A stretch of DNA of 19,912 bases from Alphaproteobacteria bacterium CG11_big_fil_rev_8_21_14_0_20_44_7 (GTDB taxonomy: Bacteria; Pseudomonadota; Alphaproteobacteria; Rickettsiales; 21-14-0-20-44-7), in assembly GCA_002787615.1 (NCBI GenBank), contig PCXJ01000044.1, positions 1 to 19,912 on the forward strand, read 5' to 3'. Under the pieces are notes generated by a model that was not told where the DNA came from, did no database searches, and saw only the letters and a program-made list of their open reading frames with translations. This document shows, piece by piece, positions 6,948-13,918 of the stretch (positions within the stretch are counted from its first letter, which is position 1; each line of letters begins with the position of its first letter). Made by a program: the position numbers and the translations under genes.

Positions 6948-8109
6948 TTTTCGTATAAATTTTACTAAAGCCGAACTTGATAAAGCCAAGCTGCCTGAAC
7001 AAGGCAAGCGTAATTATTATTACGATTTGAAAGAAAGTGGCTTGATGATGCAAGTTACTGCTAAAGGTGCAAAAAGTTTTTATCTTTATAGAAAAATTGA
7101 GGGCAAGCCTGAAAGGGTTCTTTTAGGTAAGTATCCAGATATATCTATAGAGCGAGCTAGAAAGAAAGCCGCTATAGAAAAAGGCGAAATTGCAGAGGGA
7201 AATAATCCGCAAGAAAAGAAACGAGCTATTAAAGCTGAAATAACATTTAAAGAAATGTTTGAGCAATATATGGAGCGCTATAGCAAAATTCATAAAAAAT
7301 CTTGGAAGTATGATGAGCGGGAAATTAAGAAATATTTGAAGCATTGGTTTTCTCGAAGGATTTCAACAATCAAAAATCACGAAGTTAGAAAGCTGCATGA
7401 AACTATCCATAATGAAAATGGCTTATATCAAGCGAATAGAATTCTAGAGCGAGTTAGATCCTTATATAACAAAGCTATTGAGTGGGGGTGGCAGGGAGAG
7501 AATCCTGCGCTTGGGATTAAGAAGTTTAGAGAGAAATCGAGAGATAGATTTATTCAACCTGATGAAATGAAAAAATTCATGGAGGCGGTTGAGAATGAAC
7601 AAAACCAGACTGCTAGAGATTTATTCAAAATGCTTTTGTTCACAGGTGCTAGAAAAACAAATACTCTAATGATGAGATGGGAAGAAATTAGTTTTGAATA
7701 TAGAGCTTGGAGAATTCCAGAAACTAAAAATGGTGATCCAGTCATTATTCCTTTGATTCCTGCTGCGATTGAAATTTTAGAGCGTAGGAAAAGAGAGAAT
7801 ACTAAAAACAGTCCTTGGGTTTTTCAAGGAGACGGCGAAGCGGGTTATTATAATGACCCGAAAAAAGCATGGAGCAGAGTTCGTAAAGCTTCAGGTTTAA
7901 CAGATTTGAGAATGCACGATTTAAGGCGAACAATGGGCTCTTATCAAGCAATCACAGGCGCAAGCTTACCAGTTATTGGCAGGTCGCTAGGTCATAAATC
8001 ACAACAAGCAACGCAAGTTTACGCTCATCTATATATGGATCCAGTTAGAGAGTCGGTAGAAAAAGCAAGCGCTGCAATGTTTGAAATGGGGAGTCGAGAA
8101 GATGGTTAG
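6940..8109 (+). CDS. int: P4-type tyrosine integrase
   Basis: A 389-residue site-specific recombinase that integrates and excises the island at the tRNA-Met site. The N-terminal arm-binding domain (DUF4102-like) covers about residues 1-90: YYDLKESGLMMQVTAKGAKSFYLYR and then LGKYPDISIERARKKA. A SAM-like core-binding domain follows at about 100-190 and the catalytic domain from about 205. Catalytic residues visible are R238 (TGARKTN), K263 (ETKNG), H326 and R329 (HDLR), H352 (GHKS) and the nucleophile Y361 (QVYAHLY). The set is complete, so the enzyme looks active. The start overlaps the preceding gene by 8 nt, and the end overlaps the following gene by 8 nt. Unusually for the type, int is in the middle of an operon rather than next to the attachment site, about 1.4 kb from the left end. 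Confidence 0.96.
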   Translation: MPSFRINFTKAELDKAKLPEQGKRNYYYDLKESGLMMQVTAKGAKSFYLYRKIEGKPERVLLGKYPDISIERARKKAAIEKGEIAEGNNPQEKKRAIKAEITFKEMFEQYMERYSKIHKKSWKYDEREIKKYLKHWFSRRISTIKNHEVRKLHETIHNENGLYQANRILERVRSLYNKAIEWGWQGENPALGIKKFREKSRDRFIQPDEMKKFMEAVENEQNQTARDLFKMLLFTGARKTNTLMMRWEEISFEYRAWRIPETKNGDPVIIPLIPAAIEILERRKRENTKNSPWVFQGDGEAGYYNDPKKAWSRVRKASGLTDLRMHDLRRTMGSYQAITGASLPVIGRSLGHKSQQATQVYAHLYMDPVRESVEKASAAMFEMGSREDG

Positions 8110-8809
8110 TCCTAAACCTAAGTTTGGAGCGACACGAAGAGACTTTCTATACTTTCCTATATCAGAGGAGGAGATTGAAAATGTTTTATCTCAGTTTGCT
8201 ATTATCTTTGAAGAAAAAGGCGAGGTTTTTAAAGTTAACCAAAAAGTAAAAAGAGATATCTCAAGGCTTATAAAGTTTTATAAATGGAAAAAAGGTTTAG
8301 ATGAAGATCTTCCAACGGCGGCAGAGTTAAAAGTTGAGCTAAACAAGCTGCATGCTGAAATTGAAAAAGTAATTAGTCGTTTCGAATTGGATACAGAAAG
8401 CTCCCTTAGTCAGAATGCCTATGAAATGATCTCTCGTAAAATGATATTAGATGATGGCTGGAAAGAGCAAGGTTACGATCCTGTCTTTATAATGTGTAAT
8501 TATGGGCGGATCGTCTCAAACTACACGGAAGAAATTATTTCCGAGTTGCAGCCAAGTCCTAGAGGTCGTCCTAAAGCTATAGAAAAACAAATCATTGCAG
8601 AAGAGTTGGCAAGGCTATTTGATAAGGAGCTTAACCATGAACCTAAGAAATCTAGAGAAGGCCTTTATTGCAAATGTTATGATATTCTAATGACCCATTT
8701 GGGGGCTGCTTTAGAAGATTATTTTGACATAATATCCTCCGCTATTGACGAATACCCAAACAAAGAACCTCACTTTATTATTGGGATAGAAAAAATGCCT
8801 GGTCTTTAG
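8102..8809 (+). CDS. Unknown protein in the integrase operon
   Basis: A 235-residue soluble, highly charged, mostly helical protein that I do not recognise. A helical, possibly coiled-coil stretch lies at about 70-95 (TAAELKVELNKLHAEIEKVI). A basic PRGRPKAIEKQ linker at about 152-162 resembles an AT-hook core (RGRPK), so DNA binding is possible. The start ATG at 8102 follows GGGGAG by 8 nt and overlaps the integrase stop (TAG at 8107-8109). An earlier in-frame TTG at 8081 would lie inside the integrase gene and is less likely. Its position suggests an accessory role in recombination or control of the element. Confidence 0.7.
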   Translation: MVSPKPKFGATRRDFLYFPISEEEIENVLSQFAIIFEEKGEVFKVNQKVKRDISRLIKFYKWKKGLDEDLPTAAELKVELNKLHAEIEKVISRFELDTESSLSQNAYEMISRKMILDDGWKEQGYDPVFIMCNYGRIVSNYTEEIISELQPSPRGRPKAIEKQIIAEELARLFDKELNHEPKKSREGLYCKCYDILMTHLGAALEDYFDIISSAIDEYPNKEPHFIIGIEKMPGL

Positions 8810-8840
8810 GGTAATAAACATACTTAATTTAAAATCCATA

Positions 8841-8877
8841 TATCCGCATAGTTGATGAATAACAACTAATGCGGATA
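8841..8877 (+). promoter_or_regulatory. Large inverted repeat before the excisionase-like gene
   Basis: TATCCGCAT plus AGTTG (8841-8854) pairs with CAACT plus ATGCGGATA (8863-8877). It is a 14-bp stem with one bulged A at 8868 and an 8-nt loop. It ends 4 bp before the ATG at 8882 and includes the only Shine-Dalgarno-like bases (CGGAT). As RNA it would hide the start region; as DNA it could be an operator bound by a dimer. No T run follows, so it is not a standard terminator. Confidence 0.65.
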
Positions 8878-8881
8878 GGAA

Positions 8882-9082
8882 ATGAGTATAAGCAATAACA
8901 AATTACTAACACCAATGCAGGTTGCCGAATATTTGGGTGTGGATAGCGAAACTCTAAATGTTTGGCGTGCAACTCAGAGATATAATCTGCCTTATATTAA
9001 AGTTGGTAGGTTAGTTCGATATAAATCAGAAGATGTTCAAACTTTCATAGAGAGTAGAACGCAACACTTCGACACGTCTTAA
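8882..9082 (+). CDS. Excisionase-like helix-turn-helix protein
   Basis: A 66-residue DNA-binding protein of the HTH_17/MerR-like excisionase group. The helix-turn-helix is MQVAEYLGVDSETLNVWRA at about residues 12-30, followed by the typical wing YIKVGRLVRYKSEDVQTFIESR. Proteins of this size and form, downstream of an integrase, usually act as directionality factors that bend the attachment site for excision or as small regulators. The inverted repeat just upstream may be its own operator. The start is the first ATG and needs no truncation to fit the family length. Confidence 0.85.
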   Translation: MSISNNKLLTPMQVAEYLGVDSETLNVWRATQRYNLPYIKVGRLVRYKSEDVQTFIESRTQHFDTS

Positions 9083-9129
9083 ATATCACAACAGTTTTGC
9101 TCCGAAAGAAGTAATGACGCTTTCAGAGA

Positions 9130-9208
9130 TTTTAAGAGCGGTAATACTGCCAAGGGCGGAGCTTTGCGCTCCGCTCTTAAAATAAAAGTCATTCCTGCGC
9201 GGAGCGCA
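9130..9208. repeat. Cluster of competing inverted repeats
   Basis: The outer stem TTTTAAGAGCGG (9130-9141) pairs with CCGCTCTTAAAA (9171-9182). An inner stem GCGGAGC (9156-9162) pairs with GCTCCGC (9168-9174) over the 5-nt loop TTTGC. A third arm, GCGGAGCGCA (9199-9208), is complementary to TGCGCTCCGC (9165-9174). The middle arm can therefore pair with three partners. This lies in the 171-bp gap before the DUF736 gene and could be an attenuator-type leader or part of a replication origin. Confidence 0.6.
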
Positions 9209-9253
9209 ATTCAATTAAAACAATCAATTAATAAAAATAAAAGGAAAAATAAA

Positions 9254-9628
9254 ATGTCAAATATTGGGAAATTATACGAGAAGAAAGTTATGGATGGTGA
9301 TAAAGAGGTTATCACTTATAGCGGTTCTATAAACACACTTAAAATAAGTTTGCCAAGCATATATCTGGAAGATAATAAATTTGCTTCTAGTGATCGTGCT
9401 CCAGATTTTAGGATTTGGCTTAAGAACTCTAATGGAACTGATACTCAAATAGGAGTTGCTTGGAAGAAGGAAATCAAGAGAGGCGAAAAAGCAGGTGGTT
9501 TTCTTATTTCAATTGTTATCGACGATCCAAGCTTTGCAGACAAACTCAATGTAACGGCTTTTAGAAACGATCAAGGTCATTGGGATATTGTATGGAATCG
9601 TCCGAGACAACCCGAAGAGGCGGCGTAA
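9254..9628 (+). CDS. DUF736-family protein
   Basis: A 124-residue protein that matches DUF736, a small beta-rich family common on alphaproteobacterial plasmids and integrative elements: an N-terminal IGKLYEKK strand, SSDRAPDFRIW, IGVAWKKE, then a FLISIVIDDPSFADKLN strand. The biochemical role is not known; ssDNA or replication-associated functions have been suggested by context only. The ATG at 9254 has AAGGAAAAAT upstream. A longer reading frame from 9164 would translate the hairpin cluster and is rejected. It lies just before the replication initiator, which fits a replication or maintenance module. Confidence 0.85.
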   Translation: MSNIGKLYEKKVMDGDKEVITYSGSINTLKISLPSIYLEDNKFASSDRAPDFRIWLKNSNGTDTQIGVAWKKEIKRGEKAGGFLISIVIDDPSFADKLNVTAFRNDQGHWDIVWNRPRQPEEAA

Positions 9629-9632
9629 AACT

Positions 9633-9663
9633 TAGGGGTGCGTCCTTGTAACACGCACCCCTA
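9633..9663. repeat. 11-bp perfect hairpin before rep, terminator or origin candidate
   Basis: TAGGGGTGCGT (9633-9643) pairs perfectly with ACGCACCCCTA (9653-9663) over the 9-nt loop CCTTGTAAC. It is GC-rich in an AT-rich setting. It starts 4 bp after the DUF736 stop and ends 18 bp before the rep start. No T run follows, so a standard terminator is doubtful. A hairpin next to a Rep_trans-type rep gene is a natural candidate for the double-strand origin, with the nick in or near the loop. Confidence 0.55.
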
Positions 9664-9681
9664 CAAATACATTCTAGAATT

Positions 9682-10815
9682 ATGATACCAATATATAAAA
9701 ATTTTGATGGATTAGAGATTAGCTTTAAAGGAGCTTTACCTGGATATATATTAACCCAACTGAGAGAAGCTAAATATAAAGCTCAGGAGGAAAGGCACGA
9801 TATACCAATAAGAATTGGACGTAGCAATACAGTTGTATTAGTCGGAGAAACTGGAGCTAGGGGAGGTTATGCTTTTAGGCTAGATACTGGCTTTGATAAA
9901 GAGACTTGGTTTATTGCCGATTCAATGAAAAAAGATAGATGGAATATAAGAGTTTCTATTAAAAGTTTAAATTTAGCTTTAGGAGGTTATTACGAAGTTA
10001 AAGAGAGTATATCAAATTTTCTTTTAAATGATTTAGAATTAGGAACGATAATAGGTCACTTACCAGAAGAAAGAATAAGCCGTTTTGATTTTTGTATTGA
10101 TTTTGAAACAGAAAGTTTTGAACCTAATCCAAAATGTATAGTTGCTCATACAAGAAGTAATAGAACTTTTCATGCAAAGAATAATAATTTTGAATATTCT
10201 GCGAAAGGAAAGTTAATTGAATCAATTAGAATTGGTACAATGCCTAATAGGCAAATGGCTATTTATAATAAAAGAAATGAAATTATAGCTAAAAATAAAA
10301 AATATTGGTGGGATATTTGGGGAATTAATAAAAAAGAATTTAAAAAAGAAATTTGGAGATTTGAGGCTAGGGCTGGAAAGAAGGAATTAAATAAATGGAA
10401 TCTTAGAAAATTCGAAGATTTTGAGAATAAAGCAGGCGATGTAATTATAGATATTTTTAATTCTATTAGATATGTGGAAATAAATGAAAATGATTCTAAT
10501 CAAAGTAGATGGAGAAATACTAAATTTTGGGATTTAATAATTAAAGAAATAAAAAAAGATTTATTTGATTATATTTCTAATGCCGAAAGAAAAGAAATAT
10601 TAGAGGGTCGTAAAATTGAAGTTCTAAATATAATAAATAAACAAATTTCAGGGAGTATTACTTCAGTAACTGCACTTATGGGTATGGAGCTAGATGAAAT
10701 ACCCCAGGTATTAGAGATGATAAGTGATGATGTGCTGCATGACCTGAAAGAGAATAAAGAAAAGAAATTAAAAAAATTTATTCATGCAAAAGAAAAATAT
10801 AGTTTGTTGAAATAA
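9682..10815 (+). CDS. Rep_trans-type rolling-circle replication initiator
   Basis: A 377-residue protein that fits the Rep_trans (PF02486) family of rolling-circle initiators and NicK-type relaxases. The conserved ISRFDFCIDFE strand is at about 132-142, and the likely nucleophile motif MAIYNKRNE at about 192-200, with Tyr195 as the candidate nicking residue. A following WRFEARAGKKELNKW block at about 225-239 supplies the acidic and basic residues typical of the family. Such proteins nick one strand at the origin, stay bound by a phosphotyrosine and prime replication of the circle. The gene is the most A+T-rich in the window. No strong ribosome binding site is seen before ATG 9682. It converges with the HNH gene, 11 bp away. 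The active tyrosine is assigned from the motif only. Confidence 0.75.
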   Translation: MIPIYKNFDGLEISFKGALPGYILTQLREAKYKAQEERHDIPIRIGRSNTVVLVGETGARGGYAFRLDTGFDKETWFIADSMKKDRWNIRVSIKSLNLALGGYYEVKESISNFLLNDLELGTIIGHLPEERISRFDFCIDFETESFEPNPKCIVAHTRSNRTFHAKNNNFEYSAKGKLIESIRIGTMPNRQMAIYNKRNEIIAKNKKYWWDIWGINKKEFKKEIWRFEARAGKKELNKWNLRKFEDFENKAGDVIIDIFNSIRYVEINENDSNQSRWRNTKFWDLIIKEIKKDLFDYISNAERKEILEGRKIEVLNIINKQISGSITSVTALMGMELDEIPQVLEMISDDVLHDLKENKEKKLKKFIHAKEKYSLLK

Positions 10816-10826
10816 AATTTTTTGAA

Positions 10827-11450
10827 TTAATTAGATAATTTCCTTTTTTCTTCAGAATAACTCTTAATTGCAGCTTTTCTTGATTTAACAAACTTCTTTC
10901 CAAAATCTTTTTCTAAAACCTGCCAAAACTCTTTCTCAGACTTGCTATGTTTTTTATTATTGCAGGGCTGGCAGCTTAAAGCGATGTTAGATAGCCAATT
11001 TGTTCCGCCCATAGCTAGTGGCTTTATATGGTCTTTATCGAATGCTTTTTTAATACCAAGCTTTCCCAGTTTGTTACCGCAATAATAACATTCTCCTTTT
11101 TGAAGCTTATACAAGGCTTCAATTTCTTTTTCTGAATGGTGTCCAACTGTTTGCTTTTCTCTGTATTGCCTCTTTTTATAGGAGTTCCTATCTTTCAACT
11201 TCTTTTTTGCTTTTTGTAGTAAAGGTGCAAGTTCCATTTCATATTGATCATGAGTGATGAGATAAGTGCCAGATTGATTGCAACATGGTTTCTCTAGGTA
11301 AGAAATGTCAAAGAATGTATTACAAGCTTGGCACTTGGCATTTTCACTGAGGAAATTGATTATATCCTCCGATATAAGGTAGTCCAGAGACTCGCCTTTG
11401 CGAATATGCAATCTAGTGATTGTTGCTAGTCCTACGTTTAATTCAAACAC
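10827..11450 (-). CDS. HNH endonuclease-family protein with N-terminal Cys cluster
   Basis: A 207-residue protein. The C-terminal HNH domain is complete: C121-x2-C124 (ECYYCGNKL), D140-H141 (DKDHIKPLAMGG), N155 (WLSNIAL) and C160-x2-C163 (CQPCNNKKH), that is, a zinc-bound beta-beta-alpha-metal nuclease. The N-terminal part has C40-x2-C43 and C56-C57, probably a second zinc site. The middle (about 75-105) is a basic helix. There is no RuvC region and no PLMP motif as in IscB. I chose GTG 11450 because AGGGAG (11458-11463) lies 7 nt before it; a TTG at 11480 would lie inside the hairpin upstream. The gene is preceded by a strongly folded non-coding segment. A restriction, homing or RNA-guided role cannot be decided from sequence. 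Confidence 0.85.
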   Translation of the reverse strand: MFELNVGLATITRLHIRKGESLDYLISEDIINFLSENAKCQACNTFFDISYLEKPCCNQSGTYLITHDQYEMELAPLLQKAKKKLKDRNSYKKRQYREKQTVGHHSEKEIEALYKLQKGECYYCGNKLGKLGIKKAFDKDHIKPLAMGGTNWLSNIALSCQPCNNKKHSKSEKEFWQVLEKDFGKKFVKSRKAAIKSYSEEKRKLSN

Positions 11451-11457
11451 ATTGTGA

Positions 11458-11463
11458 CTCCCT
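11458..11463 (-). promoter_or_regulatory. Ribosome binding site of the HNH gene, partly sequestrable
   Basis: AGGGAG on the minus strand lies 7 nt before GTG 11450 and decides the start. Its last base belongs to GTCAC (11458-11454), which can pair with GTGAC (11477-11473), the 3' arm of the hairpin just upstream. Pairing would place the site in a closed loop. Confidence 0.6.
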
Positions 11464-11472
11464 AAAAGTAAA

Positions 11473-11649
11473 GTCACCAATTATAGGAATTGGTGACTGG
11501 GAGTTTTCAACCGCATAGAAACGGCACGATGCTTTTAGCTCGCACTTGGACATAACACCGTCTCCCAGTCAAACTGAGAAACGGCTTAATGATTTCGGTC
11601 TAAGCCAGACCGTTCTATGATGGGTTGAAAAGCCCAGAGCATTATGCTC
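11473..11649 (-). ncRNA. Compact pseudoknotted RNA-like element upstream of the HNH gene
   Basis: The 335 bp from 11451 to 11785 contain no gene, but this part is densely paired. Read on the minus strand: hairpin GAGCA/TGCTC (11649-11637); GGTTGAAAA (11512-11504) pairs perfectly with TTTTCAACC (11631-11623), continued after small bulges by CATAGAA plus CGG (11619-11610) with CCG plus TTCTATG (11524-11514), about 19 bp in all; inside this lies GGCTTA/TAAGCC (11606-11601 with 11588-11583) and a small GCGAGC/GC-TCG hairpin near 11542-11528. CTCCCAGTC (11503-11495) pairs perfectly with GACTGGGAG (11570-11562), crossing the long stem and forming a pseudoknot. A last 10-bp hairpin (11497-11488 with 11482-11473, loop of 5) ends just before the HNH ribosome binding site. 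The layout resembles HEARO/omega RNAs, but a replication origin is also possible. The strand is inferred from the neighbouring gene. Confidence 0.5.
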
Positions 11650-11785
11650 AAATTGAGAATAGAAGCTTTATATATTGAATGAAAGTATAAAAAGTAGTTA
11701 TTTCAGGAGTTATGGGTATTATATCGGAATAATCTTGGTGGAAAATTAGCCTTAATATTAATTGGCGGAGTAGAATATTAAAGTT

Positions 11786-13897
11786 ATGATTAATTATATC
11801 GACCAACAGAAATTAATTGCGAAACTTCATAATGCTATAAAAAATAGTAATAAACCTGTAGTGTTTTGGCTGGGTGCAGGTATAGGTAAATGGGCTGGGT
11901 ATCCATTGTGGGGTGAGTTAGCGGATGAGATGCATTCGATTTATCTTTCTCAGGAAACAAAATACAAAAAGGACCGTGCCTCTTCTTTACTTAAAACAAA
12001 GAGTTATCCAGATTTTTTTGAATATTGTAAAACTATAAATGAGAAGGCTTACAACAATTTTCTGAATGCTGTCTTGTCTATCCAGGAAAGCGGTCCTGTC
12101 TTTAAGAAATTTTGTGAAATTTTGACACGGATAAAAAACCCATATGTTATTACAACCAATGTTGATGAATCGTTAGAGCAAAGAGTCGGTAATATAAAAG
12201 TACTCCAAAAAGAAAATATTGAGCTAGTGAGAAAGTGCATTTCTGAAGAGGAGTCTTTCCTGCTCAAATTACATGGTACTGTGAGTAATGTTAAATCTTT
12301 GGTGTTCACTAGTAAAGAGTACAAGGAATTAATCCAAGACAGTAGTTATCTTGAGGAGCTTAGAAGTATATTCTCTAGCGCCATAGTAGTATTTTTAGGC
12401 TATAGCCTTCAAGATCAATATATTTTAGAGCTAATTAGCAAAACTGGAAGCTTAAAAGCAACTTTTGGACAAGGTCCGCATTTTGCATTTATTCCTGCTG
12501 ATGTAGATATGAAAGTGTCAGAGGATGTTCTTCAAGTATGTTATTTAACAGATGCTTTTGCTGATCATAGAGGCTCGTTGCAAGCCATAAATTTAGTAGA
12601 GAACGCAATTAAAGAAAGGGAAAATAAGGTTTTGTCTACTTCTTCTGAGAATTATGAGCAAAAGAAGGGATCTACTGAATCTATATATTATTTATCAGAT
12701 ATAGTTTCTTATGGAACCTGGCAAACTTCTCAAACATTTGGCATTAAAGGCGATGAAGATAAGGAGTTCGAGGTTGTTATTGGCCAGGGCTTTAGCAATG
12801 AAGAATTACCAAAGAAGGTTAGGACATCTCTACACGATTTAGTAGTAGGGCTGTTATGCTTCGATAAAGTTTATATTAGGCTCTCGTCTTTACAGCACCT
12901 CAGTGCGTTACTTTCAGAGGATATCTTTAATGCTATAATAAAGGATGCTGCGGTGAGGCTTCTACACTTAGAATCCCAGCCAGCGATTTTATATGAAAAT
13001 AGTAACTCATTACTTAGTATATCAAATTTTAGCATTGTAGCAGGTTCTAGAATAGAAGAGCAAAAGCACCGAAGTGCAGAAGAAATTATACGTGGAGACG
13101 TCAAGGCACTGCCAGGCAAAGAAAAAGAAGCGGAAAGTGATATTAAAAGAATTATTTCTAATACTATCAGTATTTCTAGAGAGGTACTTGGACCAAGTGC
13201 AGATGTAGTTAGATCTGGTTTATGCTACCCACACGTCAGAGAGATGCTTGGAATGAGCCAAGGAGTTGCGATCCCAAATCTGCCAAGGTGGCTACAATTT
13301 CCAGTATTACGCTATGCTAATATCGTACTGGATAGCTTCGTTTGTAATCATCTAGAAATTGATGCTTGTAAACTTAGCTTTGGTGGCGAAATTATGGCAG
13401 ATGCCGCCTTTCTGTCTCCAACGGGTAAATCTTTTAAGGCGGATGATATGGCTAGCTATGTTGTAACAGGTCAGTTCGGGGTTAATCTTGATTCGCTTAT
13501 TAGAAGCAACCCCTCTTTGATATATAACATATTGAAGTATAGAGACACACAGGTAGGAGTAAGTTTAAGAAAAGATATAAAACAACTACTACAAGATAAC
13601 AAAGGGAGCGAATTTGTAGCATCTGTCAGTGCTGGTATGCAAGGATGCTTGCCAATAAGTTCATTGGTTGAGAAAAGAAAAGTTTTTTGCGAGATTATGC
13701 AGGCTAAGCAGAGTTTTAACGCTACTTTATTTGCCGATTCAGAATATGGAGATGATAACATTGACTTGTGGAAAGTGAGAAGTAAGAGAATCTTAGATGA
13801 CTTTTGCAAGGAGAGAGCGATTAGTGTGTATGACCCTTGCCCATGCGGTTCAACAGAAAAGCTAAAGTTTTGCTGCTTAGAGGCATTGAAAAGCTAA
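11786..13897 (+). CDS. SIR2-family protein with C-terminal SEC-C zinc motif
   Basis: A 703-residue protein. The N-terminal third (about 20-275) is a SIR2 domain of the kind found in antiphage effectors: GAGIGKWAGYPLW at 30-42 (NAD-binding GAG loop), VITTNVDE at 121-128, LKLHGT at 161-165 with candidate catalytic H163, and VVFLGYSLQD at 201-210. The C-terminus is a SEC-C motif, C685-x-C687-x8-C696-C697 (CPCGSTEKLKFCC), which binds zinc. The middle 400 residues match nothing I recognise. SIR2 domains in ThsA, DSR and related systems deplete NAD+ on infection, so an abortive-infection role is plausible; SEC-C may bind a partner. It converges with the DUF5677-like gene. The ATG at 11786 has GGCGGAG rather far upstream. 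Confidence 0.85.
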   Translation: MINYIDQQKLIAKLHNAIKNSNKPVVFWLGAGIGKWAGYPLWGELADEMHSIYLSQETKYKKDRASSLLKTKSYPDFFEYCKTINEKAYNNFLNAVLSIQESGPVFKKFCEILTRIKNPYVITTNVDESLEQRVGNIKVLQKENIELVRKCISEEESFLLKLHGTVSNVKSLVFTSKEYKELIQDSSYLEELRSIFSSAIVVFLGYSLQDQYILELISKTGSLKATFGQGPHFAFIPADVDMKVSEDVLQVCYLTDAFADHRGSLQAINLVENAIKERENKVLSTSSENYEQKKGSTESIYYLSDIVSYGTWQTSQTFGIKGDEDKEFEVVIGQGFSNEELPKKVRTSLHDLVVGLLCFDKVYIRLSSLQHLSALLSEDIFNAIIKDAAVRLLHLESQPAILYENSNSLLSISNFSIVAGSRIEEQKHRSAEEIIRGDVKALPGKEKEAESDIKRIISNTISISREVLGPSADVVRSGLCYPHVREMLGMSQGVAIPNLPRWLQFPVLRYANIVLDSFVCNHLEIDACKLSFGGEIMADAAFLSPTGKSFKADDMASYVVTGQFGVNLDSLIRSNPSLIYNILKYRDTQVGVSLRKDIKQLLQDNKGSEFVASVSAGMQGCLPISSLVEKRKVFCEIMQAKQSFNATLFADSEYGDDNIDLWKVRSKRILDDFCKERAISVYDPCPCGSTEKLKFCCLEALKS

Positions 13898-13918
13898 TTT
13901 TAGAAGGTATCAAAGCTA

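Noticed and set aside
9164..9253. Longer DUF736 frame starting at 9164
   Set aside because: The extra residues translate the inverted-repeat cluster and do not fit the family; ATG 9254 has a ribosome binding site and the family N-terminus.
11451..11480. Longer HNH start at the TTG at 11480
   Set aside because: It lies in the terminal hairpin without a ribosome binding site, while GTG 11450 has AGGGAG at the right distance.
11473..11649. Group I or group II intron
   Set aside because: The segment is short, the flanking genes are not split, and I see no recognisable group I core or group II domain V.
10827..11650. A complete IscB or IshB element
   Set aside because: The protein lacks RuvC motifs and the N-terminal PLMP region, and I cannot confirm HEARO sequence identity; only the layout is similar.
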